From assembly GCA_941918925.1 (NCBI GenBank), contig OW799233.1:112651833-112715832 (forward strand): a stretch of DNA of 64,000 nt, read 5' to 3'. The notes under the pieces are model-generated. The model was not told the DNA's origin. It saw nothing but the letters and a program-made list of their open reading frames with translations, and searched no databases. Of this stretch, positions 20,693-32,350 are shown in pieces. How positions within the stretch are numbered: position 1 is the first letter of the stretch; the number at the start of each line of letters is the position of its first letter. The position numbers were made by a program, and so were the translations under genes. Source of the DNA: Phyto melanocephala (lineage: Eukaryota > Arthropoda > Insecta > Diptera > Rhinophoridae).

Positions 20693-21369
20693 CTAGCTAA
20701 TACCCGGTGTGCTTCGCCACCCCAAATTTTAGTATTTAATTCATATGGCAGGTGCCACGCCCACTATTGTTAATGCAGCAATTTTTTCCATAAATGTTTA
20801 TTTGAATATCAAAGTTGCTTTTGCAAAATTTTAGTACTCTAATCGATATCGTTTTCCAGATATACGAATTTTAGTATTTAATTCATATGGTAGGTGCCAC
20901 GCCCACTATTGATAATGTACCAATTTCTTGCCTAAATGTTCATTTGGGTGTCAAAGTTGCTCTTACAAAATTTTACTACTCTTATCGATATCGTTTTCCA
21001 AATATACGAATTTTAGTATTTAATTCATGTGGCCACGCCTACTATTGCAAGTCCGCCCATTTTTTACCCAAATGTTTGTGTGAATGTCAAAGTTTACCGT
21101 ACTTAACTTCAAGACTCTAGCTGCATTAACTTTCGTGATATATAATATTTAATACTTATTCTTTAATAGGGTGTGGCACCCCGCCCACTTACAATTTCAA
21201 ACCAAAGTATAGCCTATAGTTCCTTCCAGACATACAGAAAGATTCTGTGAAAATTTCAAGGAAATCGGTCCAGCCGTTTAGGCGGCTATAAAGCACAAAC
21301 AAACATACAAACATACAAACATATAAACATACAAACATACAAACACACATTGATTTTTATATATATAGA
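20693..21369 (-). mobile_element. Non-autonomous Helitron, minus strand, inside the hAT element
   Basis: Read on the minus strand it starts TCTATATATATAAAAATCAA at 21369 and ends CACCGGGTATTAGCTAG at 20693. The flanking bases are T (21370) and A (20692), the expected A/T target. The body has about three 141-bp tandem units marked by TAGTATTTAATTCATATGG (20730, 20871, 21015). It belongs to the same family as the plus-strand copy at 39365-39964. Confidence 0.84.
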
Positions 21370-21392
21370 TAGATAGATAGATAGATAGATAG
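21367..21392 (+). repeat. (GATA)n microsatellite at the Helitron 5' end
   Basis: About six GATA units directly abut the TC start of the minus-strand Helitron. They may have grown from the element's own TATATAGATA terminus. Confidence 0.8.
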
Positions 21393-21649
21393 TAACAAAA
21401 GTACTTACTGAGCAGAAGAAAAGAAACAACTTAAGATAATAACTATTTTATATAAATAGACACATTTATTGTTGCAATATTTCTTTACATTAATCGAAAT
21501 CACTGTCACTGTCATTATCAGTTTCACTCTGAAAATATCTAAAAGAAGAATGAGGTGTAGAATGGGTGATACTAGTAGAAGTGAAAGGCGATTCTTTAAA
21601 TGAATTTGCAGAATTCATGATTTCATCCTCAGCCGGTTAAACGTTTTAG

Positions 21650-22239
21650 GAAGTACCCTTTTGCCGTATGTCTTTATTGCAGAGATTCCAATTATGTGAT
21701 ATAAAACATACTTTTCCGGCATTATCTGCAGTTAAACTGTACCGTTTTATTTGAGTGGATAAAACTTTGAGTGCTGAATGAGCGCAATTAGATAATCGGA
21801 TGAAGTTAAGTCGTGCCCTTGATTATTGGGGTGGGTCAAGCAAACTAGCTGCCAAATGTATTGGTTTAACAGATATTTTCATCCTTTTATAAAAGTTAGA
21901 CAATAATTCTTTTTTGTCATTATCATCAATTGCAGTTATTGCTAAAAATGCATCTCGTAGCTTATTTTGAATGTCTTTAAAAGCAAAATATACACGATGA
22001 ATACTATATTTGTTGGATTCTAAAGTAGCTATCCATTGTGCCATCGGTTAAAATAGTTTTAAATTGAAGTTCAACATACTCCAAAAGTTTTCACATAGTA
22101 ATGATGATTTTGTTGTAGTTTTTAGGTTCACTTTTTCGTGAACAGCCAAAGCTTGAAGTGGAACTTTACTGTTTATCAAGCATTTTATAAATACCCAAAT
22201 AAATTCCCAACATCGGGTAAATACCGGGTAGAATCCCAT
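21650..22239 (-). pseudogene. hAT transposase C-terminal remnant
   Basis: On the minus strand an upstream frame (22048-22239) gives PLQALAVHEKVNLKTTTKSS and FWSMLNFNLKLF. It is followed in the same direction (21823-22044) by MAQWIATLESNKYSIHRVYF, then KELLSNFYKRMKISVKPIHL and AASLLDP. The 'KP.H.AA.LLDP' ending and the preceding helix match the region before the hAT dimerisation domain. A stop separates the two frames, and after LLDPPQ the frame breaks; decayed residues such as LIRLSNCAHSALKVLSTQIK follow. The N-terminal zinc finger and catalytic residues are not seen. It is the remains of the gene of element 20507-22243. Confidence 0.7.
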
Positions 22240-22243
22240 CTCT

Positions 22244-23259
22244 ATATATTATCAGAAGGAATTTTTGTGTTGAGGTGTATTTGTCTGAAATGTATTAAAA
22301 TCACTGAAAAACTCAATTTTGTAAAAACTACGATTTATACGAGTCATGAATAAATGTATCCCTTAAATTCTAATCATACTAAAAAATATTTACGTTTACA
22401 TAATCTAACAGCTTCCGGTCAAAAGATTATTTCCGTTGTCACCTTATTTTTATACAATAAAAAACAAACCAAAATAGCATTATACGCTCATTTGATATTC
22501 AGGCTTATGTATTATTATATAGTTAGGATGCTGCACATACACTTGTGCATATGCAAAACCATACTTAATTTATATTTGAAATTATCTTAAATTATTTGCA
22601 AATGTCTATTTCAGGGCTTTTTGAAAAGCTTTTGTTTGTATCAAACATTTATAAAACATAGTCATTTGCTTTTAATAGTTAATGTGTAACTATTCTTATA
22701 ACTATAATACGTGGGTTATGTGACGATTACATATGTAGGTATGTCTGTTGATTTAAGCAATGTGCATTTATTTCACTCCTTAATACATAGCTAACCTTAC
22801 TTATGTTGCTTCCATCTCTTCTTAATGAAACATTTGAAAATTAATAAATTACCGTGGGACATGAATTTCCGTCAATAATGTATTATTTTAACATTGTGTG
22901 GACATGATTATAAATATGTATTAAGTCTTTGTTTAAAGTCACCATATTCACTATTCAACGTAGTTTTACTTTGCTCTAACACATACGTATGTACGTACAC
23001 TTAAGCCAACATAAACATATAAACAGTGTTGCCATGAATAAGAAATAAAAATAGGCCAAACCGAAGCAATTAAACGGCTTGAGAAAACCATCTGATTTAA
23101 TATGTGTTGCTGCAAAACATGTCAAAATTTGCTATACAACACTGCGTTGGTGTCTATGTAAATCAATATATTCTTAATACATATAGTTCACTCTTTATTA
23201 ATTTTTAAACATGATAGTAGTACCAAATTGCAATACTACCAAGTCTCGTCTTAAGAAAT
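22244..23259. other. No recognisable gene; AT-rich spacer
   Basis: Short chance frames only (for example 71 and 78 codons at 22138-22590). No repeat ends were recognised. Confidence 0.45.
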
Positions 23260-23951
23260 CCTAATATAACTAACTAAGTTTTTAGCATAAAAATCAACTG
23301 CTTTAAGGTTTTCAGTGAAATTTTTAAATTAAAATCGATTTCTTCAGCTTCTAGATAATAGATATTATCAGCATGGTTATCAAATGAAAGCGCTAGACCA
23401 GTAAAATAAATCTCTCTGGAAAAAATGTTAAATCCTACAATAAAATATTTACATAGAGGTCAAATCTATTAAGTTTAAATTTAGCCTCTTGTACCCCCTC
23501 AGTAATGGAAACAAATAAAAGGGCTTAACCAGTAGAAAACTGCAAACTATGAGAAAGTTAAAATCCGAGATGGCGTTATAAAATGGCAGATTTATCGGTC
23601 AAATATAGTAACTACGGTATTTTCCTATTCTACCCCCGTAATATTGAAGTTAAGTGAATGGGATTGACCAGTAGAAAACAGTAATTTATAAAAAAAGTTT
23701 AAAATCTAAGAAGACATCCAAAACTGGTAAATTATTTTCTTTACCTCATCAATACGAATATTGAATGAAATGTATTTTTTAATAAAATACAGAGAGTTAA
23801 CTATGTATGATGACGTAAAAATTATTAAGCAAAATAACGTATAACAATAAATATAAAATCTATGCTATGCTACGATCTAGTCATTAAATCTATGTGCTTG
23901 ATAGTGCAAGGTATAACCCAAATCAGAACGGCCGAATATAGCAGTTTAACT
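23260..23951 (+). mobile_element. DINE-1-like repeat, old copy lacking its 5' part
   Basis: Shared body phrases include AACTATGAGAAAGTTAAAAT, 'CCGAGATGGCG' and 'CAAATATAGTAACTACGG'. It ends in a damaged hairpin (AGAACGGCCGAATATAGCAG) and TTTAACTTG. No GTCY tract or TA core is recognisable upstream. Confidence 0.62.
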
Positions 23952-25264
23952 TGATTTTGATTAGCCGTGTCAAAAGGCATAATTCTTATGTTAAATGTTT
24001 AATATTTTTACATATATGTATGTATATTAGTGAAGTTTTATCGAAAATAAATTGATGAAGTACTAGCAAAAATAAAATCCATGTTGATGTTTGTTCGAGA
24101 AGTTTTCCTTAAACCTACTTGTTTTGGCAAACTTTAAATAGCTAATAAAAACTGTTTCGTTTACTCAAAAAAGTTTAGCCTGGTAACACTGAACTTAAGC
24201 CTAAATGTAAACGACATAAAAGGCTATACAAATGCAAATTCATATTCACATAAATATTGCCGTATACATAAACAGAAACTCCTAATACTGTTGTATTTGT
24301 ATGTTTACTACCCTGCAGATAATGCGACTGGTCCATACATACATGTAAAGGATTCCTCATAATGTTCTTGGACTAATCCACACCCAAATGTACAGAAGTG
24401 AATTTAATATTACAATGTCCTTAAAGAGTGAAGGCTGAAATATATTACCAACCTTAGATTACATTGGAGAAGTTTCAAAATCACTCTTTGTCACTACTCG
24501 CTGGAGTTCCTAGACGACCATTATACATCGTTTAAACACAAATACTTTTCGTTTAACAATAAAGTTATATTTGAAAATGACTTGGTCCATTACTGCATTA
24601 CATAGGATCATGTTGAAACTTGTACATTTCAGGTGCAATGGCCAAGTAGTTCACTATAATCAGCAGGGTATTATTAAATACTTAAAAAGAGGTGGTATTG
24701 CGTATATATTTTTGTGTGTATGTTTGTGTTGGAAAAACAATAACATTGTCGTGATTATCTGTTGGAAATATATTTAAGTGTGTTTGCCTTGCGAAAAGAC
24801 AAATATATCGATCGAGTTTAAGAACATAAAGTTCACGTGATTGATACGAAAAGTGTCTATTGGTTGTTTGTGTGATCATTGTTCTCCTACTTATTTTTGT
24901 GGTCTTAGTTTTTGACACTTAGGGACTTTAGCTCCAATCTGTTTTTAATTTAACTGACAATAGTAACAGCTACGTCTGTCCGGACACTCGACTCAATGAG
25001 TGTCTGTATGGTAATTGTGGCTTAAATCGTAGTTCGGTTTAAGAACATAAGCTTTAGGCATAAGCGTAAGTTATATTGCCACTTCAAACCAGATGTCATC
25101 TTTAAATACATGACTTCAGACTACAGGTGTTAAATTCCAATTACGTGTTGTAATCAATTAAATTAATTTTTTAAGCGAATCGTAATAATTATAAAATTCT
25201 CAAAATAACAGTTTGTAATTACTAACTATAAAGTAATCAAAAATAATACTTCTGCTTTCAAAAA
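23952..25264. other. No recognisable gene; AT-rich spacer
   Basis: Only chance frames of fewer than 80 codons occur, and no element ends were recognised. Confidence 0.45.
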
Positions 25265-26119
25265 TCTATATATATAAAAATGAATCCATTTTTCCCTTGG
25301 TCACGGCATCACGCGTGAATGGCTGGACCGATTTCACTAATTCTTTTTATTTTGAATTTGTTATAATTAGGAGAAGGTTCTTATGTCAGTTTCGTGATTA
25401 TAAAAGTGGGCAGTGCCATGCCCATAAGAAATAAGTTATAATTTTTAGCTACTTCCACTAGATCGATTTTTCTGAAACTTGGCACACAAATTGAGCTATT
25501 ATGACTACATAACTTCGCGGTTATAAAAGTGAGCAGTGCCATGCCCATAAGAAATAAGTTATAATTTTTAGCTACTTCCACTAGATCGATTTTTCTGAAA
25601 CTTTGCACACAAATTGAGCTGTCATGACTACATAACTTCGTGGTTATAAAAGTGGGCAGTGCCACGCCCATAAAAAATAAGTTATAATTTTTAGCTACTT
25701 TCGCTAGATTGATTTTTCTGAAACTTTGCACACAAATTGAGCTGTCATGACTACATAACTTCGTGGTTCTAAAAGTAGGCAGTGCCACGCCCATAAGAAA
25801 TAAGTTACAATTTTTAGCTACTTTCGCTAGATTGATTTTTCTGAAACTTTGCACACATATTGAACTCTGATGATTATATAATTTCGTGATTAGAAAAGTG
25901 GGTGGTGCCTTGCCCATAAGAAATGAGTTTTAATTTTTAGCAACTTGCATTGGACCAATTTTTCTTAAACTTTGCACACATATTGAGCTGTCATGACTGT
26001 ATAATTTCGTGATTAGAAAAGTGGGCGGTGCCTTGCCTTTTAAAAAAAGTTATAATTTTTAGCTTCTTGTACTTGATATTCAATTAAAATTCAGAATGCC
26101 GCGCGCCGGGCTTGGCTAG
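25265..26119 (+). mobile_element. Non-autonomous Helitron with 123-bp tandem units
   Basis: It starts TCTATATATATAAAAATGAA and ends GCGCGCCGGGCTTGGCTAG, between A (25264) and T (26120). The body has six units of 122-124 bp, beginning near 25402, 25523, 25646, 25770, 25893 and 26016. Each is marked by AAAAGTGGGCAGTGCCACGC or a variant. Because 123 is a multiple of three, a minus-strand frame stays open through five units (25381-25917, 178 codons). This gives a 41-residue repeat with no protein homology that I recognise. Confidence 0.85.
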
Positions 26120-29100
26120 TATTCTTATAAAATATAACTTTGAATATATTCAAGAGTATTATTTCAAAGTTGTCGCGTTATCTTCTCATAATGCATGATT
26201 ATTTTATAGTTCTCTCAAAGAATCATGTTCATATTTAGATTATATGTACTCGCTACCAATTAGTGATCATGGAAAACTGAAAATAATTATATTTTAATCC
26301 TTCTTCACCTTTCTTGTAAAAGAACACACTCAAAATTTTTTCCCGATTTTGTAAGTAGTGCAGACTTCATTCCCTTATCCATCGAAATGCTTATTTTATT
26401 TGCACACAAGAGTACAAAAAATTATATTATATGGTATCAGCATTAAAAAAAGAAGAAAATTGCATTTCAATAGTGATTTATACAAAGCACTCTTTCAAGC
26501 AGGTAAGCGATTTAAGGAGCGCATTTTGGTAATGAAGCTCTTTAGGTGGGTAATCTAATTCCTTATCAATACTTAACAAGTGATACTCATGCGTAGAAAT
26601 TCTCACTCATAGAGACTGTTAAATGCATTTGCTTAATTCACAACCCCTATTGTATTCTATATCGTATATTGAAATACAATTTGGGTTTTAATTGTGACAA
26701 AAATTTATATTGTATCGGTTGTATGTTGTTGTAAAAGGTCAATTGATATCAGGCTAATCTGGAATAGAAAAGCTTATCAAATCTTACTTCTGCAGAGAAA
26801 GAAAAAATTTTTAACAAAGATAAAACAAATCAACGAAACAAATATTATATAATTAAATTTTTATTTTTCGTTTATTTTAAAATAAAACCATTTTATATTG
26901 CTTTTAAAGGTTTTATTTATTAATTAAGGTATTTTAAATGTTTTACAATTATTCACAAACTTCAGTTTTACTCGCTTTCCTCTTCGATGAGAATTGCTTA
27001 AATTGATAATCAGAATAATACTAAAACTAAACTGCAATCACAAAAGGTATAAAAAGGAGGGCCAACAGAAATAAACTATGAAAAAGAGAGAAAGCTAAAT
27101 AACTAGAGCAAAAAGAAGAAGACTTTAAATACGGCCTTCACTTATATTTATTATTTTGGGAGCAAAAAGTATTGCAAAAATTTTTTTAAAAAATTTTAAT
27201 ATCCCAAATCATTTGAAATTAAGTTGTAGCGTCAAACAAAATGTTTCAATGGAAATTAACAACAACATGCATACAATTACTCTAAAGACATACAAAATAC
27301 TACCAATGGTACAATACAGCTGGGGTTGTGAGTTGAATTATTATATTAAGAGCACTATGAGATTTGGTCATCACAGACAGTATCCATAATAATATAACGT
27401 ACTTTCTTCTATAGCATTACGCTCGGCTTTACCTGCTACAGGCAATCCGATAAACATATATTTTTTTTGCTTTATTTTATGCACTATTTATATCGGTTTT
27501 CTTCCCTAACGGAATTTAATTCAAGTCCTTTTCGTAGGACCAAAGCCATTTTCTATTTTTAATGAAGCACAGTATTTTCAGAATTCTCTTGCAAGTAGAA
27601 GATTTTCCTGCAACTCTTTTATAAGGCTTTTTTGAAAGGTTAAGAATCCTTTAATTTTTTTTTTCACTTGACAAAATCAGAATCGTCTCAACGCAATATT
27701 TTCGTCACATTTAATAATGTGCAACACTGCAGTCATCAAAAATGTCAATTACGCCAATGAGAGAAGAAATTTAGCACACTCTTCACCAGACAACGTCGTG
27801 TTGCGTTGTATAAAGGATAATTAATTACCATTTTTGCAATCGGCGAAAATTAATTTTTATTGCGGCCTGAATTTGTACTGAAACTTTTATTATACACACT
27901 AATATACACATGCTTTTATACATACGTACGTTCATATAATTTAATGCAATAATGGAAAAGTGTTCCCTTATATGCAGTGCTAATGTTTTTCCATAGCATA
28001 TGATAGTGAGTATTGCGTTTATATGGAAAAATCTATTTAAGAATATGGGTAAATATTGGTAGTAGTATTTGGGTATGTATTTTTATTTAAAAATCCTCGT
28101 GCAAACATATATTTGTGTGTATTTATGTGTGTGTGTGTGTGTTTGCATAAATGTTTGTGTATGTATTAATTAAAATGTTATGTCTGTGGCAGAACGTTTA
28201 TACCTGCAGGAATGTATATTTATGTATTGGATTTTGTTGTTGCTTTTCCATTTATTCGTTCTTTTTTAATTTTATTTATTCTTTATTAATTCCATAAATA
28301 TGAAAATATTTTTTGCTCAACTCTTGTACTCCCACGAGTATTTATGCATATTTACATATATTGATTTTGTTGTTATTTCAGTTTGTAAATAAATTTTATT
28401 TTAATTTTCACATAATTTATTAAATAACAATAAATACGTTTGTGTTTGTTAAAGTGTGGAACACATTCCGCGAAAAAAGATGACACAAAAAGATTTAATG
28501 CAATTTAGTAAAAGGTTTTCAAATATAAAATGTTGGTAAAAAAAAAAAAAAAAAAACAAAGCAGTATTTCATTACATTTAAAAATTGCTTTTGTGGCATA
28601 TTTGTGTACCCTTCATATTAGGAAGCGCAAATTTAATATGTTTGTAATTTTTGTAGCACTTGAAAGTAAATAGTAATTTTATTTTCCAAAATTTTTTTTT
28701 TAAATTAAAACAAAATTACATATACCACACTGTGCTATACAAATTATTTATCCTGGAATTATTTTCAATGGGACCAACTGATTATGTAAACATTGCCATG
28801 TCCTAGGCAGTAGTCAGTTGTCCGATTCTGGATGACATTTCACCGAACGTCAAGTTAGTTAATTGTCAACCTATTTATAATAAGCTTAAAGTTAGTTGTG
28901 TTAACCTAAACTATAAATTGATTTTATTAAAAATAATTGTTAAAACTTTTGTTGAGATATTTTAAATTTTTTTAAAAAAAATTAAATTTAGAAATATGTA
29001 GGAAATTTATAATTTTTTACAAAAATTCATATATATATCTACACAATTGCATATTTAGTTATTTTTTGTCTGACTTCACTTTTTTTAACTTTACTGAATC

Positions 29101-29185
29101 CCAGCACAAATGATAAGCATGATACAAAAAAACTGCAAAAATACCGTTTAAAAGTCTTTTTGTCTCAAAACAAAATCAAAACATA
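26120..29185. other. Long spacer without recognisable genes
   Basis: This 3-kb stretch is AT-rich. I see a (GT)n microsatellite at about 28126-28142 and an A19 run at about 28537-28555. A frame of 77 codons at 27156-27389 and one of 66 codons at 26358-26558 match no family I know. It may be intronic or intergenic host DNA. Confidence 0.45.
28126..28142 (+). repeat. (GT)n microsatellite
   Basis: About eight GT units, preceded by interrupted GTGTGT / ATTTGTGT sequence. Confidence 0.75.
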
Positions 29186-30312
29186 CAAGTTAGAATGCTA
29201 TACTCGGCCATGCCAAATCTTATAATACATTTCATCATCATGATTATAGGTATAGTGACCACATCGTAGTTTAGTCTATATTTCATATTTAACGTTAAAC
29301 GCTACTTTGCATTATTATTTTCGACGCCATCTATGATTTTGAATTTTAACACAGTAAGTTGTTTTCTACTAGTCAAGCTCTTCAAGGGGTTAAGAAAGAA
29401 AATATCGGAAATTTTATTTAGGGCGTCATTTTGGACTTAATTTTTTTATAGTTTACTGTGTTCTACTAGTCAAACGCGTCTAAGTATTTAATACAAATAT
29501 TGTGGGAGCTAAAAGGGAAAACCCGTAATTACTATATTTGACCCATATATCCACCATTTTATTTCTGGCGCCATCTTGAATGTTTGCTCTTTCACAGTTT
29601 ACTGCTTTTTACTAGTCAAGCGCCACTTCGTTTGATACCAATATTAAGGAGGTTGAAGTGGGTACATTTTTAATTCCTAGACTTGACCCGTTTATACATT
29701 TTTTTACGTCACTTTGCAATGGCGGTCATTTTGAATTTCATATTTTTTATAATGTGATATATTTTTCCAGTCAGGCTATTCCTTTTGATGGCAATATCAC
29801 TCCTCTGAAAAAATCTAATTTCCTCTGTAAGTTTTAGGAAAAACACCGAAGTACTTATATTCTTTGGCTTATATCTCAGTTAGTTTATAGCTGCTATGTC
29901 AGTTTTTCTTAACAATAGTTTTCTAGACCACGACCTATATCTTGATGTCTTTAGTGTGTCCTTAAATTAATTAGGATCTTAAGTAACTTGATATATTTTT
30001 AAAAACATATATATTTTAGAAAATTATTTCTGCGCCTATAACTTTGACGATAAGTGACCGATTTGTTCAAAATTGCTTGCGAATTGCAAACGTGTTTATA
30101 AATTATACTATGGCTGAAAATCTTTTATTTTAATGGTTAAAATATGGAAGAAAATAAAGGCATTTGTTTCTATTTGCTTATATCTCAGAAAGTTATGGGA
30201 TAATTATGCTGGATTTTAAGAGCGATTTATTCCTGGATATTTGAACGAAACTGATATCACATACAGATTTGTGCTACGTGTGGGGCCTTCTAAAAGTTGA
30301 TTTCGACAAACA
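29186..30312 (-). mobile_element. DINE-1-like repeat, old minus-strand copy
   Basis: On the minus strand it ends at 29186 with TTTGGCATGGCCGAGTATAG and CATTCTAACTTG. Repeated phrases on 'AACAGTAAACTGTG', 'CAAAATGGCG' and 'GATATAAGC' link it to the copy at 59425-60670. At its 5' side a block equivalent to AATCAACTTTTAGAAGGCCC lies near 30285-30305. The GTCY tract is lost. Confidence 0.62.
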
Positions 30313-30956
30313 AACTTTGTAGTTAGCAGTTTACAGTTAGTAAATACAAGTTGACCTCAAGTGCCTTATTTTTGTAGTAGCCTACTCCATTGCTTATAGA
30401 ATAGCTCTATGTAACAATACATTTCCATATTTTGTTGTTAAAAGTAGTCATTAGTGTAAACGTTACATATGTATGTTGATTTATCGCAACGATATCAACA
30501 ATTTCTGTTACAAAGTTTGTGTGTGAGTTGTTTTCGTTATTGATTGATTAAAAAAGTAACTTATTGTTTACTACATACATATATTTACTTGTTCATAAAC
30601 AAGTTGTCTCCTCTTTATACTGTTTTATTTATTAAACAATTTTATTAAACCACTTTTCATATTTTCCAAAAGATAATCAAACATGAATGTATATGTACAT
30701 GAATACGTAATTTATTTAACAATGCCAGTCATAAAGTTCAGTGACTTAAAAAAAGTGACTGACTTATTACTGCTAACAAAACATTTATAACCAAATAGAA
30801 ATTAATTATTTTTTCTATTGTAAATAGACATATACAATTTAGCAAAACTGTTTTTTAAATTGGTATCATTAAAAACTGTTTAAATTAAATTAAGTACTTA
30901 ATCAAAAGTATATTTATACATTTGGAAGAATTCGAATTTTTAATTTCTACTCGCGA
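30313..30956. other. No recognisable gene; AT-rich spacer
   Basis: Nothing above chance was seen in this stretch. Confidence 0.4.
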
Positions 30957-31957
30957 TAGGTTAGGTTAGGTTAGGTTGAAAAGGAGGGGTATAAAAGCCC
31001 AAACCCATGACAGGTATACACCTATGCCCAGTTGGCTTGTTGTGCGCTCCATGTGGAAAACGGAATTCCCAAACAAAAAACCATAAACATAATTTCCCAT
31101 AAATAACGGACTAGTCCAAGAAACCAGTCCCCTCAATGTAACGCCTTATGGATCTCCAGTTCGAGTTCCCCAGGTATTCCAAGTTCGGCATAGTATCCAC
31201 TGTAAAATTTTCGCGCCTAATATGCCCAAAAGCAGGACAATGACAGAGGTAGTGTACCAGAGTCTCATCCTCTTCCTCGCAAGCTCTACATGTCGTCTCC
31301 TCAGATAATCTCATGCGAGCTAGATGAGTTCTCAACTCGTATGACCTGTAATTACACCGGTTAATTTCCTAAGTGTAGGTCTACTTAGTCTCAGAATCTC
31401 CTTTGACTTTCCAAGATTTGGGTCACCCCAGAGTGTTCTTGTCACCTTACCGACATCAGTGCTTTGCCATTTTCTGACATGTTCTTCCATTGCCATTGGT
31501 TTGGCGTTCTCCAAAGTTATAGTACTCAGAAGAGCTCCCATTTTGGATAATTTGTCGGCTTTCTCGTTTCCGATCAGCCCGTGATGGCTTGGTATCCATA
31601 TTATCTGCAGATGTTCACAATTTGCATATGAGTTTATCTCACTCTTGCATTGCAAAACGTTCCGGGATTCAACTTTCTCCTTTCTCAATGTCTTAATCAT
31701 TGATTGGCTATCCGTAAAGATACGAATCGGAGTTTCGCTATTCGTTTCCTTTATCCATTTAAATCGTTCCGTAATCGCCATGATCTCAGCCTGAAAAATA
31801 GTGTTGTGATCTGGTAGACGGAAGTATTTGCTTCTATTTCTTATGTCGTATAAGCCCATTCCAGTTTGGTCACCAATCTTTGAACCGTCTGTGTAAAGAT
31901 CGATTCCGTGGGTGTTTCCCAGACGTCGCGATAACTTTTGATTTTAAACAGTCTGAA
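30957..31957 (-). mobile_element. 5'-truncated LINE with RNase H, 3' tail of TTAGG-like repeats
   Basis: Only the 3' kilobase of a non-LTR element of the R1/LOA/I type remains. It has an RNase H domain, a zinc-knuckle C-terminus and a 3' UTR. On the plus strand the very end reads AGGTTAGGTTAGGTTAGG (30957-30976), so the element's own 3' tail is a (CCTAA)n-like run. A second, more decayed copy follows directly at 31958-32350, and a third 3' fragment lies at 52915-53008. The clade is inferred from the presence of RNase H and the C-terminal CCHC finger. Confidence 0.78.
31111..31950 (-). pseudogene. LINE RNase H and C-terminal zinc-knuckle fragment
   Basis: On the minus strand the frame opens after a stop near 31947. 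It reads IDLYTDGSKIGDQTGMGLY, FQAEIMAI, RIFTDSQSM, then IIWIPSHHGLIGNEKADKLS. The catalytic residues of RNase H (D of YTDGS, E of QAEIM, D of TDSQS, D of NEKAD) are all present. The frame stops after VITGHTS (31332). One base later it continues as ELRTHLARMRLSEETTCRAC, then LVHYLCHCPAFGH, a CxxC...H...C knuckle, and ends WRSIRRYIEGTGFLD. A single-base loss near 31337 therefore splits an otherwise good C-terminus. It is a truncated, dead retrotransposon tail, not a host RNase H. Confidence 0.85.
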
Positions 31958-32350
31958 CTTAGATTAGGTAAGGTTGAAAAGAGAGGTATTGAAAACCTCA
32001 TACACACGACTGGTATACACATATGCCCAATTTTAATAAAAAATAAAAATTTTAAATTCCTCTACAGAACCATAATCCTAAATTCAGCTAATAAATTCGC
32101 CAAGTCAAGAGCCCAATCCTCTCAGTGTAATTTCTAATGGGTATCCAATTTGAAATCCTTAGGAATTCCTAGTTTGGCACGTCCAACCGCAGGACATTGA
32201 TAAAGGTAGTATTCTAAAGACTCATCCTTTTCTTTGCATACTTTGAGAGTTTTTTTTTTGCTGAAAACGTTAGCAGAGAGAAAATGTTGTCCTTTTTTAT
32301 TGCTGAATAAAATTATAAGGACTATAGAAAACATACTTTGTTGCATTTTC
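31958..32350 (-). pseudogene. Second, older copy of the RNase H LINE 3' end
   Basis: The 3' end, TTCAACCTTACCTAATCTAA on the minus strand, abuts the 5' truncation of the copy at 30957-31957. Further in, the protein VCKEKDESLEYYLYQCPAVG matches the zinc-knuckle segment of that copy. The frame around it has many stops. Its tail shows only two degenerate CCTAA-like units. Confidence 0.68.

Larger units (their letters stand above)
20507..22243 (-). mobile_element. Decayed hAT element with GGGTAAATACCC ends
   Basis: Its ends are AGAGATGGGA (20507-20516) and TCCCATCTCT (22234-22243). Both are followed inward by clusters of GGGTAAATACCCGG-type palindromes. The flanks TATTATTA and TATATATT resemble a mutated 8-bp target duplication. 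The minus strand carries hAT transposase fragments (about 21650-22200). A Helitron has inserted at 20693-21369. The CAGAGATGGG-type end is a common hAT terminus. Confidence 0.75.

Noticed and set aside
25381..25917. 178-codon minus-strand frame of five 41-residue repeats
   Set aside because: It is the antisense reading of the Helitron's 123-bp tandem units; unit length divisible by three keeps it open. No family match is recognised.
25400..26040. CRISPR-like regular repeats
   Set aside because: The spacers are not unique: whole 123-bp units repeat in tandem within a Helitron, in a eukaryotic genome.
30957..30976. Telomere (TTAGG)n
   Set aside because: Only four units at the 3' end of a LINE, and Diptera lack TTAGG telomeres; treated as a LINE tail.
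31332..31859. Host ribonuclease H gene
   Set aside because: The RNase H is followed by the zinc-knuckle tail and 3' UTR typical of LINEs, with a CCTAA-like tail and a neighbouring second copy.
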